64,000 bases of DNA from Anaerotruncus colihominis (GTDB lineage Bacteria; Bacillota; Clostridia; Oscillospirales; Ruminococcaceae). Below the pieces are notes generated by a model. That model saw only the letters and a list, made by a program, of their open reading frames with translations. It was not told the DNA's origin and did not search any database. This document shows, piece after piece, positions 52,467-60,997 of the stretch. The stretch is taken from positions 1,612,001 to 1,676,000 of the forward strand of contig CP102255.1 in assembly GCA_025146135.1 (NCBI GenBank), given 5' to 3'. Position numbers and translations under genes: made by a program. How positions within the stretch are numbered: position 1 is the stretch's first letter; each line of letters opens with the position of its first letter.

Positions 52467-52751
52467 TTATTGAGCCTTTTTAAGCTCTGTGATCTGTGCA
52501 GTATGAGTTTTTACAGTACCTTCCAAGGTACTCACGCGTCCTTTGAGGCTGTCGACCTCCTTGGTAACAGACAGCTTTTCAATAATTTCGCTGTGTTGCT
52601 CGGCGATCAGGTTGATTTTGTGATCTTGATTTTCAATAAGTACGCGGGTGTGTCGGGCTTCTTCCTCGATTTTGTCTAAGCGTGCATTGATAGGTTCCAG
52701 CTTGACATCCATAAGCTTTGCAATTGCAAGCAAATCGTTCTGATCCAGCAT
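52467..52751 (-). CDS. Coiled-coil protein, third relative
   Basis: This 94-residue protein starts MLDQNDLLAIAKLMDVKLEP and is a coiled coil to the end (LKGRVSTLEGTVKTHTAQIT). Like the genes at 19959 and 21084, it is short, leftward and next to an XRE repressor gene, though sequence identity is low. AAGGAG is nine bases upstream. Confidence 0.55.
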   Translation of the reverse strand: MLDQNDLLAIAKLMDVKLEPINARLDKIEEEARHTRVLIENQDHKINLIAEQHSEIIEKLSVTKEVDSLKGRVSTLEGTVKTHTAQITELKKAQ

Positions 52752-52797
52752 CCAGCTCAACTCCTTTTCTTTACTATAGCATATCCATAGGCGGGCA

Positions 52798-53016
52798 TCA
52801 AGGCTTGGGTTCATCTTCCGGGGTGTATTCCAAAATGTCTCCGGGCTGACAGTTAAGTAATTTGCAAAGTTTTGCAATTGTACGAGTGTCAATGTCCCCC
52901 CCTTCTTTGATTTTTTTAAAAGTAGCTTGTCCAATGATATTATCTCGTTTCAAAGTATAAGAAGTAATTCCCTGATTAGCCATCATTTTTAAAAGTTTAT
53001 CATATTTTATAGGCAC
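52798..53016 (-). CDS. XRE repressor of the cargo-island switch
   Basis: This 72-residue protein with an HTH (GITSYTLKRDNIIGQATFKK) and a family end (LNCQPGDILEYTPEDE) is typical of small XRE repressors with a YozG/Cro-like fold. It starts at GTG 53016 with AAAGGAGG seven bases upstream. GTGATA sites surround the divergent promoter at 53118. Confidence 0.78.
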   Translation of the reverse strand: MPIKYDKLLKMMANQGITSYTLKRDNIIGQATFKKIKEGGDIDTRTIAKLCKLLNCQPGDILEYTPEDEPKP

Positions 53017-53069
53017 AATAAAGCCTCCTTTCCAATGGATATTATATCTCTGTTGAATCCCTATAGATA

Positions 53070-53146
53070 GTGATAAAACATACAAATAATATCACTAATT
53101 ATTGTGATAAACGTCAATTGAATATCTCTAAAAATAGTGATATAAT
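53070..53146 (+). promoter_or_regulatory. Operators and promoter of the cargo-island switch
   Basis: TTGAAT (53118-53123), 17 bases, TATAAT (53141-53146). GTGATA at 53070, 53104 and 53137, and the palindrome TATCAC-N8-GTGATA at 53090-53109. Confidence 0.65.
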
Positions 53147-53155
53147 ATAATCACA

Positions 53156-53262
53156 GGTTGAGGGAAGGCAGACGGGAAGAAGCGAAAGTCTAACCAAGAA
53201 GGCAGCGTAAAGCCGGGAACGGATGAGGAATACGGTTCCACAAAGCCCCCCGGTCCTCAACC
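53156..53262 (+). ncRNA. Candidate structured RNA
   Basis: GGTTGAGG (53156-53163) pairs with CCTCAACC (53255-53262) and closes about 107 bases. Inside, AGAC/GTCT (53170-53191), GGC/GCC (53201-53214) and CCGGG/CCCGG (53213-53253) or GGAAC/GTTCC are possible. It starts about ten bases after a strong -10. I do not recognise a named family. Confidence 0.45.
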
Positions 53263-53304
53263 AGTAGCAAGGGAGAGAGCAACCAAGGAAGGGAGGGGTT
53301 GCGA

Positions 53305-53403
53305 ATGAAGTTTAGAGACTTTCAGCGGCTGACCCCAGCAGAGCGAAAAGCCTACTGGGAATCATATAAAAAGCGGCTGACTGGCGCAACAGTCAACCGC
53401 TAA
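53305..53403 (+). CDS. 32-residue basic peptide
   Basis: ATG 53305 after GGAGGGG opens MKFRDFQRLTPAERKAYWES, then YKKRLTGATVNR. It is basic and helical. It lies in the same transcript as the structured RNA. Confidence 0.5.
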   Translation: MKFRDFQRLTPAERKAYWESYKKRLTGATVNR

Positions 53404-53493
53404 ACCGCAAGGCTAGCCCCTAGCAAAAGCCTCTACCTTGCTACCTCCATTATACCGAAAAGAAAAGGAAAAAGCAAGCGGAGGTATTCTTAT

Positions 53494-53715
53494 ATGGACA
53501 TCATCAACAGACTTGAGGAGATTCAAATGCAACTGAGAGGATTGTCGGGGATTTGTTCAGTTATGGCAGATGCGATTTTAGAAGGGCCAAACATACCCGA
53601 TAAGGGTTGTGGGAACGGGTTGTGGCTGATCGCAAGTGTTTTGGATAAGCATCAAAAAAATATGGAGGAAGTAATAGATGTGCTCCATCAACAGAATAGG
53701 GAAGGGGCTGCATGA
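53494..53715 (+). CDS. Small helical protein, function unknown
   Basis: This 73-residue protein starts MDIINRLEEIQMQLRGLSGI, with GCGGAGG upstream. It resembles short phage proteins that accompany antirepressors. Overlaps the next small frame by four bases. Confidence 0.55.
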   Translation: MDIINRLEEIQMQLRGLSGICSVMADAILEGPNIPDKGCGNGLWLIASVLDKHQKNMEEVIDVLHQQNREGAA

Positions 53716-53846
53716 ATCAGATCAAGGTAAAAATTGCTTGGCTGCGAGATTTGGCCGGTTCTAATGGAAATGTAAAAAAACAGAGGAGAACGCGTAACAC
53801 GGTCAAAAATTCACAAAAAAGTTGCACAAATTTTTCAGACAAATAA
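53712..53846 (+). CDS. 44-residue basic frame, doubtful
   Basis: ATG 53712 overlaps the previous stop. MNQIKVKIAWLRDLAG followed by a Lys/Arg/Asn-rich tail. It could be a real small basic protein or chance. Confidence 0.35.
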   Translation: MNQIKVKIAWLRDLAGSNGNVKKQRRTRNTVKNSQKSCTNFSDK

Positions 53847-53975
53847 GGGATACGTTTGGTTTTGTAAATTAGTGTGTTAAATCATTTCAGGCGTCAGACT
53901 GTTTCAGTAGTGTTTGAAACTGTTTCAGTATTGAGGAATATTCATTGGAGTTCGTCAAAATGCCGAAAAGCACTT

Positions 53976-54004
53976 TTGACAAAAAAGGATTAAGTATCCA
54001 TAAT
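53976..54004 (+). promoter_or_regulatory. Promoter of the antirepressor gene
   Basis: TTGACA (53976-53981), 17 bases, CATAAT (53999-54004), about 44 bases upstream of the start codon. CTGTTTCAGTA occurs twice (53898 and 53922 area), upstream, as a possible regulator site. Confidence 0.6.
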
Positions 54005-54047
54005 GAATACAGTGAAGCGCGCGGAAACTGATGAAAGGAGAATGCAA

Positions 54048-54794
54048 ATGAATGACATTATGAAAATTGACGGAATCGAGTGCTACGAGAAGGACGGTAC
54101 AGCTTATTTGAAGCTGGAGGCTGTCGCGCGTGGGTTGGGTTTTACCGAAACAAAAGACAGTAAGGATTATGTGATGTGGCGCAGGGTAGACGGATATCTT
54201 GCAAATCTTGGTTTCGGCACTTCTGCCGAAAGGCCCGATTTCATCCCTGAAAATGTCTTTTACAGGCTGGCCATGAAGGCTAAGAACGAAGCGGCCGAAG
54301 CGTTCCAGGCTAAGATCGCGGACGAAGTCATCCCCGCCATCCGTAAACACGGCGCGTATATGACGCCCGAGACACTGGAGGCGGCGATCATGAACCCGGA
54401 TATCATGATCAGGTTATGCACCGCACTCAAGAATGAACAGGAGAAGCGCAAAGCCCTTGAAACAGTAAATTCTGCCCTGACGGTCGACAACCAGATCATG
54501 CGGCCCAAAGCGGACTATTTCGACGAACTTGTGGACCGTAATCTGTTGACAAATTTTCGCGAGACGGCAAAACAACTGGAGATCAAGGAAAAGAATTTCA
54601 TTGGATTTTTGTTGGAAAAGAAGTATATATACCGGGATAAGCGCGGAAAACTACTGCCCTATGCGGATAAAAACAACGGGCTGTTTGAGGTTAAGGAGTG
54701 TTTCAACGAGAAAACACAATGGAGCGGTACGCAGACATTGGTCACGCCCAAAGGCCGGGAGACATTTCGTTTGCTATATTTAAGGAATAAGTAG
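54048..54794 (+). CDS. Phage antirepressor (BRO-N/KilAC type)
   Basis: This 248-residue protein has an N-terminal BRO-like domain (AYLKLEAVARGLGFTETK, VMWRRVDGYLANLGF, PDFIPENVFYRLAMKAKNEA then FQAKIADEVIPAIRKHGAYM) and a C-terminal KilAC/ANT domain (MRPKADYFDELVDRNLLTNF, IKEKNFIGFLLEKKYIYRD). Such proteins bind repressors to trigger induction. ATG 54048 has AAAGGAG seven bases upstream. Several XRE repressors in this prophage could be its target. Confidence 0.9.
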   Translation: MNDIMKIDGIECYEKDGTAYLKLEAVARGLGFTETKDSKDYVMWRRVDGYLANLGFGTSAERPDFIPENVFYRLAMKAKNEAAEAFQAKIADEVIPAIRKHGAYMTPETLEAAIMNPDIMIRLCTALKNEQEKRKALETVNSALTVDNQIMRPKADYFDELVDRNLLTNFRETAKQLEIKEKNFIGFLLEKKYIYRDKRGKLLPYADKNNGLFEVKECFNEKTQWSGTQTLVTPKGRETFRLLYLRNK

Positions 54795-54818
54795 AATTAG
54801 TTCGTATTGTTTTCTCCG

Positions 54819-54860
54819 AAAAGAAGCCAGACGGATTTTTCCTGTTTGGCTTCTTTTTTT
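54819..54860 (+). terminator. Terminator after the antirepressor gene
   Basis: AAAAGAAGCCA (54819-54829) pairs with TGGCTTCTTTT (54847-54857), T-run follows. A degenerate copy of the same hairpin is at 55036-55070. Confidence 0.8.
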
Positions 54861-55035
54861 GTTATAAATGGCCGGTTCCCAATTCACAAAATACTTATGT
54901 AAACATCTTGCGAGATTGGAAAAAATGTGATATTGTTATATTGTGATCTATTACAGCAGATTAGCCGCGTCTTTGTAGTCCTTATAATTTATGCCGAACG
55001 TATCGTGGAAACTTGCGAAGCCCGCGATCTGAGAA

Positions 55036-55070
55036 GAAGTCGGACGGATTGTACCCGTTTGGCTTTTTTT
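55036..55070 (+). terminator. Second, related hairpin terminator
   Basis: AAGTCGGACGG and CCCGTTTGGCTT around ATTGTA with seven T. Its loop and arms resemble the hairpin at 54819-54860, so the two may be duplicates. Confidence 0.6.
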
Positions 55071-55132
55071 CATTATTTTCTTGAAAAATACAGGCCGATG
55101 TGATATTATAGATACAATAACAATGAGCCTTG

Positions 55133-55166
55133 AGCCAATCAGTTGAGAAAGACTGATTGGCTTTTT
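55133..55166 (+). terminator. Hairpin terminator
   Basis: AGCCAATCAGT (55133-55143) and ACTGATTGGCT (55152-55162) with TTTTT. Confidence 0.75.
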
Positions 55167-55201
55167 GCATTTTCTAATATAATTGAAAATTTTGAGCCTT
55201 T

Positions 55202-55242
55202 GAGCCGATATTCTGCATTTTGCGGGGTGTTGGCTCTTTTTT
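55202..55242 (+). terminator. Hairpin terminator just before the distal tail gene
   Basis: GAGCC ... GGCTC (55202-55206 and 55232-55236) with wobble-rich inner pairs and six T. Confidence 0.55.
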
Positions 55243-55265
55243 GCTTTGAGGGAGGGAAACGAAAA

Positions 55266-55634
55266 ATGGAATTACCCCTGTCCAACGTTTGGAAAATAGA
55301 TGGAAAGGCAATCTTTCAGCCGTCGACATTTTCTGTTAGTCTGGAAGATTTGGAAGTATCCGCAGAACGCACGGCAGATGGGATGCTGCACCGGGAGAGA
55401 GCGCGTCAGGGTGTCAGGAAGGTTTCGTTTGCCTATGATGCCATATCACAGGAACAGATTGCAATTTTAATACCCAAATTAGAACCGGTATATTTCGATC
55501 TGACATATCCAGACCCGCAGGAAGGCATCAAAACAATTGAGTGCTACTGTTCGACTAAAAGTGCAGAGCTGTATTCTCTCGTATTTTACAATGGTTTATG
55601 GCGGGGGCTGCAATTCAACTGTATTGAGAGGTAA
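55266..55634 (+). CDS. Distal tail protein (small, DUF6711-like)
   Basis: This 122-residue protein starts MELPLSNVWKIDGKAIFQPS. It is beta-rich (FSVSLEDLEVSAERTADGML) and precedes the Tal-like gene, where Dit normally lies. GAGGGAGG precedes ATG 55266. In a typical siphovirus it would directly follow the tape measure, but a 5-kb insertion separates them here. Confidence 0.7.
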   Translation: MELPLSNVWKIDGKAIFQPSTFSVSLEDLEVSAERTADGMLHRERARQGVRKVSFAYDAISQEQIAILIPKLEPVYFDLTYPDPQEGIKTIECYCSTKSAELYSLVFYNGLWRGLQFNCIER

Positions 55635-55645
55635 GGGTAGACGGT

Positions 55646-57790
55646 ATGGATATCAACCTGTATCAACGGGATGATTTGGAAAAACGCATTATTATCAATT
55701 TTGGAAATTATGTATTTTCCCAGGCAGATATTTCGGAGAACCTATCGTTTCAGCAAAGCGTAAATACGGACGGTGATTTTGTCATTGGTGTGGCAAGCTG
55801 TGCGCAGATGGATTTCGACATCAACAATATGGCTCAAAAGATAACCGACAGCGATTTAGCGGGCCGGGAATTTACTTATTGGACTGGCGCATTGATATCA
55901 AGCGCAAGCAAAAAGGCGATCTATAATATGATCGGGAAAGATATGGTTGTTTTAAACGGTTCTATTGCCTATGCGGGCAGCGGACGGGCACCATATTTGA
56001 GCGTTTGGGACTTGGATGAATCCGAAATGTCCGGCCTTCCGGAACAGCCTCCACACCCCGTAAAATCGCTTTTTTTTGTTGATGGCAAATTATACTGTGG
56101 GCATGACGAACCGCCGTATTTGACGGCATACGCTGTATCCGGCAAAGAGTTATCAAAGCTATCGGAAATCTCTTTAAATGCTTTCCAAATTGAACAAATC
56201 CAACGATTCAATAAAGATATGCGGGCTTTCTTTTTGGAAAGAAAGCTCCAAAGGGAATACCGCACGAAATCTGTCAACGGAGCAGTTGATTTTATTGAGG
56301 ATACGTTTGAATACAACCAAATCAGCTGTATGATTGCAGATCAGGTCACACGGCAGAATGATAACAAGCTCCATGTAACGTCATATGACTTTATGTGCAA
56401 GGCGGATAAGAACATTGATAAATGGACAGAGGGGCTTTTATTCCCAATCAATGCGCTTGAGTATCTGAAAAAATTGTGTGCATTTTTAGAGATTGAATTG
56501 GCGTCGCCGGGATTTTTGAATGACGACTATGTAATTCAAAAAAGTTATCGGACGCAGAACATTACCGGCCGGCAAGCGATTCAGTGGGTGGCGCAGATGG
56601 CGGGATGTTTTGCAATGATGGATGAATATGGCCGGCTTGAAATCCGTTGGTATCGTAAACGGGATTATCGGATTGACGAGCAGTCATATACCGCGATTTC
56701 TTCTGAATCTTATATAACAAAACCAATTGACAAGCTCCAGATCAGCGCCGTCGAAAACGATATTGGCGTAGTAGTACCAGCGGACGATCCGACAAAGACA
56801 AACACTTATATCATTCAGAACAATCCGCTGTTCTATGCTTTGACCGATGCAGAACTGCGGCCGGCGGCACAAAATCTGTTTGATGCGCTTAAGTCATTTG
56901 TTTACCGGCCTTTCTCGGTTTCTTTTATTTGGGGGAATCCTTTGCTGCGCGCGGGAGATATTGTGACAGTCAAAAGCCGGAAGGGACAGGATTTTCAAGC
57001 CGTTGTGATGTCATATAAATTGACGGGTGTTCAGGCGCTTAACGGCACGATGTCGGCGACCGGCGGAGAGATGCGTGAAACGCAGGCCGATCCGGTTAAC
57101 CAACAAATTCAGGCCTTAAGGATGCGCAGCAATCAATTGGTCATGGACCTTGAGAAAACACAAAATACATTGACAACAATCACAACTGATATTGAAACCG
57201 TTAAAGACGATATAACGGGGCTGGATAAATCGGTTGAGACGATCACAAAAGAAGTTGGAAACTTAACGCTGACTTCAAACAGCCTTGTTGTATCTTTCGA
57301 TGAATTGAAAACCGATCTTGATGGCGTTGTCCAAGCGCAGGAAAGCCACAAACTGACATTTGATAAGGAAGGTCTGACCATTTATAACGGCGGATTTAGA
57401 ATCAATGATGGGGAAAGGGATATTTTCAGCGTTGCGGCAGACGGTTCGGGCGTACAGATGGTGGGGACCTTTGGTACAGAGTATTCTTATACAACTGGCC
57501 AAAACCATGTAGAAACTAGAGGGGTTTGGTTTAAAGAAGGAAGGCTGCAATTTACCAGCGAGGGGAAAGATGCCGCGTATTTTGAAGTTTCTAAATTTTC
57601 AGATGGGACAAATTATGTTAAGACCAACGCGTATTTTAATCAATTACATACATCGAGCGTTTATGCACATGGATTTTATCTATGGTTTGACAATGGATGG
57701 CGGATGATGTTCCCGTCTCTTGTAGGAGAAACAGATAGTGCTTGGGATTTGAAATTGAGTAAAGATAACTATAGCGGACCTGATTCATGA
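55646..57790 (+). CDS. Tail-associated protein (Tal/prophage endopeptidase-like) with propeller-like insert
   Basis: This 714-residue protein has an N-terminal gp27-like hub region, interrupted at about residues 92-175 by segments that look like beta-propeller blades (GSIAYAGSGRAPYLSVWDLD and FFVDGKLYCGHDEPPYLTAY). The hub continues (VTRQNDNKLHVTSYDFM) and then GNPLLRAGDIVTVKS. A coiled coil (about 505-560) follows, then a beta-rich C-terminal domain. It would form the tail tip. Confidence 0.8.
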   Translation: MDINLYQRDDLEKRIIINFGNYVFSQADISENLSFQQSVNTDGDFVIGVASCAQMDFDINNMAQKITDSDLAGREFTYWTGALISSASKKAIYNMIGKDMVVLNGSIAYAGSGRAPYLSVWDLDESEMSGLPEQPPHPVKSLFFVDGKLYCGHDEPPYLTAYAVSGKELSKLSEISLNAFQIEQIQRFNKDMRAFFLERKLQREYRTKSVNGAVDFIEDTFEYNQISCMIADQVTRQNDNKLHVTSYDFMCKADKNIDKWTEGLLFPINALEYLKKLCAFLEIELASPGFLNDDYVIQKSYRTQNITGRQAIQWVAQMAGCFAMMDEYGRLEIRWYRKRDYRIDEQSYTAISSESYITKPIDKLQISAVENDIGVVVPADDPTKTNTYIIQNNPLFYALTDAELRPAAQNLFDALKSFVYRPFSVSFIWGNPLLRAGDIVTVKSRKGQDFQAVVMSYKLTGVQALNGTMSATGGEMRETQADPVNQQIQALRMRSNQLVMDLEKTQNTLTTITTDIETVKDDITGLDKSVETITKEVGNLTLTSNSLVVSFDELKTDLDGVVQAQESHKLTFDKEGLTIYNGGFRINDGERDIFSVAADGSGVQMVGTFGTEYSYTTGQNHVETRGVWFKEGRLQFTSEGKDAAYFEVSKFSDGTNYVKTNAYFNQLHTSSVYAHGFYLWFDNGWRMMFPSLVGETDSAWDLKLSKDNYSGPDS

Positions 57791-57806
57791 TAAAGGAAGG
57801 TATCAT

Positions 57807-58211
57807 ATGAAACTATACGATTTGTGCAAGCTGTGTGAATCAGTGGCGAGGCTGAACAAATTAAGTTTGTCATTCCCCAATGCGCGTAGGGTACGAGATT
57901 TATACAAGAAGTTGCAATATGATGTGGAGTTTTATTGCCAGGAAGAAGAAAAGGTTATTTGCAGCTTCATTTCAGCGGGAAATGCGCGTCGGGAAGGAAG
58001 CAAACTGATATTTGACCAACTGCCTGAAAAAAAAGACAATCAACAGATGATGAGAAAATACATAGAAAAAATAGATGCTCTGAACAAATTGGAAGTAGAT
58101 GTCCCGTTTGATGGATTGATTACGATATCCACAGATGAAATAGGCGTCCAAAAGATATCAGGTGACGATATTGAAAGGTTATCATCTTTTGTAGTATTTG
58201 GAGATGGTTAA
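57807..58211 (+). CDS. Hypothetical tail-region protein
   Basis: This 134-residue protein starts MKLYDLCKLCESVARLNKLS. Helical first half, beta second half. AAGGAAGG precedes the ATG. It stops just before the BppU-like gene. I do not know the family. Confidence 0.5.
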   Translation: MKLYDLCKLCESVARLNKLSLSFPNARRVRDLYKKLQYDVEFYCQEEEKVICSFISAGNARREGSKLIFDQLPEKKDNQQMMRKYIEKIDALNKLEVDVPFDGLITISTDEIGVQKISGDDIERLSSFVVFGDG

Positions 58212-59684
58212 ATGCGTCGTATCAAGATCACGGACAGAATCATTGAAAGTTATGGGGCCTCTATCGGAGTACAGGGAGATAACCAGGTTGAGACGATTGA
58301 ATTTGTACGGCCCAGGATGCATGGAGAAATTGACCTATCATTGGAAAGTATTGCTTATCTGAATATTGCGGCAAGCGACGGGTCTACCGGACAGATTGTT
58401 TTAGACCAATATGTTGAAGGTGACAACCTGATTTTGAAGTGGGTTGTTGGCAATCAAGTCACTGCCGAACCTGGCCCATTATACGTACAGATTCGTTTGA
58501 GTGGGCTTGAAAACGTTATTTGGAACAGTGAAAAAACAATGTTCCAAGTCACAGAAAGTATTCCTGTAGAAAGCCCGCAGCCGGTTGTATTTTATTCGGC
58601 CGGCCGTTCAGCGCGTTTGGCTGATCCTGAAACAGAACCGCCGATTACAGTAACAGAAAGAACAATGTTCATCCCTCCAGCGCTTCAAAATATTGCTGTG
58701 CAAAATGACCAGAACAGCGAAACTGTAACAATTCTGCTGCCTCGTTATTTCGACGGTCACGATTTGTCACACTATGCGGTCTATTTACGGACAAAAAACA
58801 GCAATGAAGGATATGATCCTGTTTTTCTGACGCCGGAAGTTCAGGGGAATCAATTATCAATGCGTTGGACGCTCAAGCCACCGCAAACCTCGTATCCCGG
58901 CAAGCTAAGTATACAGCTTTGGGTAACAGGCCAGGATTTTGACTGGCATTCCGCGGAAAACAGCGTCAATATCCTCTCGGAGATAAACGGAGAACCGACT
59001 ATCCCTATAACACCACCGATGATCGACGAATTGCTTCGCCAGCTTGCGGAATTGGTACAACAGGCAAAGACAAGCGAGACGAATGCAGCGGAATCGGCGC
59101 AGGCCGCAAAGGATTCTAAAGACAGCGCGGAACTATCCGCACAGGATGCGCAAAGTTCGGCGGATCAGGCAGCCGAAGCAACAGAGCAGGCGCAAAGGAT
59201 CAAAGGAGAAATTGACGGGATACAAGATGACTTTCGGCAGGAAAGCGATCAGAAACTTTCTGAAATGGAAAGTTTGCGGGATGAAACACAAGCGATCAAA
59301 GATAGTACCGCAGTGAATGTCAGTATTGATTCCAGTGAAGATACCGGATATCGTGTAGGATTTAAACGGGCAGATCAATCAGAACCGGTATGGACACCGC
59401 CCCTGCAAGCGAAGGTTAATGCGGGTACGATTACCATGTTAGAGCCTGACGACCTGCCGACGATCACGCAGCGAGGACCGGCCAGCAATCGGACTTTTGA
59501 TTTTGCCATTCCACGCGGACAGAGGGGCGAGCCAGGCAGGGATGGAGTGAGCGTATCAATAGAAAACGGAATGTATGCATTTGAAATTCGAGATGGATAT
59601 CTAATGCTGCTATATCCGAATAATACTGATCCGCCGCCCTTGAAGATTAATACAAGCGGAGAGCTTATTTATACGATTTCATGA
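58212..59684 (+). CDS. Baseplate upper protein-like (BppU N-terminal) with collagen-like tail
   Basis: This 490-residue protein has an N-terminal BppU-type domain (residues 1-130) and a second similar domain (about 155-260). A coiled coil rich in Ala/Gln/Ser follows (AAESAQAAKDSKDSAELSAQ), then SIDSSEDTGYRVGFKR and a short collagen-like GQRGEPGRDG. It attaches receptor-binding fibres to the tail tip. Confidence 0.72.
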   Translation: MRRIKITDRIIESYGASIGVQGDNQVETIEFVRPRMHGEIDLSLESIAYLNIAASDGSTGQIVLDQYVEGDNLILKWVVGNQVTAEPGPLYVQIRLSGLENVIWNSEKTMFQVTESIPVESPQPVVFYSAGRSARLADPETEPPITVTERTMFIPPALQNIAVQNDQNSETVTILLPRYFDGHDLSHYAVYLRTKNSNEGYDPVFLTPEVQGNQLSMRWTLKPPQTSYPGKLSIQLWVTGQDFDWHSAENSVNILSEINGEPTIPITPPMIDELLRQLAELVQQAKTSETNAAESAQAAKDSKDSAELSAQDAQSSADQAAEATEQAQRIKGEIDGIQDDFRQESDQKLSEMESLRDETQAIKDSTAVNVSIDSSEDTGYRVGFKRADQSEPVWTPPLQAKVNAGTITMLEPDDLPTITQRGPASNRTFDFAIPRGQRGEPGRDGVSVSIENGMYAFEIRDGYLMLLYPNNTDPPPLKINTSGELIYTIS

Positions 59685-59694
59685 GGTGGTTTTT

Positions 59695-60507
59695 ATGGCA
59701 GAGTTAAATTTGGGCAGGGTTGTAGGTCAAGATGGGGAGCGCGGTGAACCGGGAAAGTCTGCCTATGCATATGCTCAAGAGGCTGGATTTGTCGGTACAG
59801 AGCAGGAGTTTTCTTCAAATTTAGCTGGCATTAATGAAAAGGCAAATAAGGCCCCCGACGCAGTGGAAGGCAATATTGCGATCTTAGATGCGGAGGGCAA
59901 TCCAACAGACAGCGGGAAAAATTTGGACGAGGTTGGCGGAAAGGTCCCCATTGTATCGTCTCCGCCAAGCGATGACAAGATTACATTTTGGCTAAATACC
60001 GAAACGCCGGTTGAGGACATCCCGGCTATAGATCCGCCGGGCGCCGCTGAAAAAGCTCTGGAGGACGCGAAAAAATATACAAATGAATATGCTCCTGCAA
60101 AACCGCAAGCCGTACAAGGGAATCTTTTGATAGCCGGAGAAAATGGAAAACTTGAAGATAGCGGTATTGCACGGGAACAAGTATCGGCATTATTTCAATC
60201 AGAGCCCTTGATATTCTTAAACGGTTGGGAAGACAATGGCGGCTCCAAAATAGCTTTTACTGAAAACTTGATAACTCTATATATACGCGCAAGAGGAACA
60301 CAATTGGAATTTAATACAGTTATCGCAAGATCCCCTCAAATTCCAATTAAACAGGTAGTTTTTACTGGGATAGTAAGTTCGCTTGATTCACTAGAAAAAA
60401 GCCCACTAATACTTGTTTTGGAGCTAAATGGAAATATAAGGGTTGGCGCATCAGGAAGGCCAAATGAAGCTTCAGATCTGTGGGTTAGTTCAACAGCTAT
60501 TCAATGA
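59695..60507 (+). CDS. Tail fibre protein with collagen-like start
   Basis: This 270-residue protein starts MAELNLGRVVGQDGERGEPG followed by KSAYAYAQEAGFVGTEQEFS, a motif of phage fibres, and later a beta-rich C-terminal domain. GAGGTGG is upstream. Likely receptor-binding structure. Confidence 0.65.
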   Translation: MAELNLGRVVGQDGERGEPGKSAYAYAQEAGFVGTEQEFSSNLAGINEKANKAPDAVEGNIAILDAEGNPTDSGKNLDEVGGKVPIVSSPPSDDKITFWLNTETPVEDIPAIDPPGAAEKALEDAKKYTNEYAPAKPQAVQGNLLIAGENGKLEDSGIAREQVSALFQSEPLIFLNGWEDNGGSKIAFTENLITLYIRARGTQLEFNTVIARSPQIPIKQVVFTGIVSSLDSLEKSPLILVLELNGNIRVGASGRPNEASDLWVSSTAIQ

Positions 60508-60522
60508 CGGGGGGATGTAAGC

Positions 60523-60996
60523 ATGGACAGTCTGGAGAAAGCGTTATTGCAGGTGAAGATCCCAATCCAGGAAAAAAATAATTGCTTTTTAAGCGATGAA
60601 GGTTTTTTATTTACGCCTTTGAAAATCAATGGAGTTGTTGTAAAAACCGGAAATGAAGTGTATCAAGAATGGCTAAATCTGAAAAATGAAGCCATCATAG
60701 GATTAAATTTGACAGACGCCTGGGAACAGATACCGGGAAACATATCTGGAATATCGCAAATTGGAAATTTGGCGCAAATAAATGCAAATATAAAAAGCAA
60801 AAGAGAGATCGGCGCAGGGAAAATTATTTTAAATCTCCCGATTAAGCCAATTTCCATGCAATACCCAACTGTTTCTGTGGATGAAGGGCAATACCGGTTA
60901 CAGTTAAGTCCGGACGGCACATTAATAACAACTGAAATAATCCCGATAGGCACAAGCCTTCACTTGGATTTTTCTTATATCAGTAAAGAGGTGTAA
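60523..60996 (+). CDS. Putative fibre-associated protein
   Basis: This 157-residue beta-rich protein (start MDSLEKALLQVKIPIQEKNN) lies between two fibre genes. GGGGGG upstream. No family recognised; a chaperone or receptor-binding role is likely from position. Confidence 0.45.
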   Translation: MDSLEKALLQVKIPIQEKNNCFLSDEGFLFTPLKINGVVVKTGNEVYQEWLNLKNEAIIGLNLTDAWEQIPGNISGISQIGNLAQINANIKSKREIGAGKIILNLPIKPISMQYPTVSVDEGQYRLQLSPDGTLITTEIIPIGTSLHLDFSYISKEV

Positions 60997-60997
60997 A

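Larger units (their letters stand above)
54795..55265. other. Gene-free stretch before the distal tail gene
   Basis: The 471 bases hold four terminator-like hairpins (54819-54860, 55036-55070, 55133-55166, 55202-55242). The minus frame near 54955-55025 reads FASFHDTFGINYKDYKDAAN and then stops, which may be a gene remnant. No intact gene seen. Confidence 0.6.

Noticed and set aside
54048..54794. Diversity-generating retroelement or reverse transcriptase cargo in the island
   Set aside because: No reverse transcriptase motif or template/variable repeat pair was found anywhere in the window.
54982..55170. 62-codon minus frame before the distal tail gene
   Set aside because: It crosses two terminator hairpins and has no ribosome binding site.
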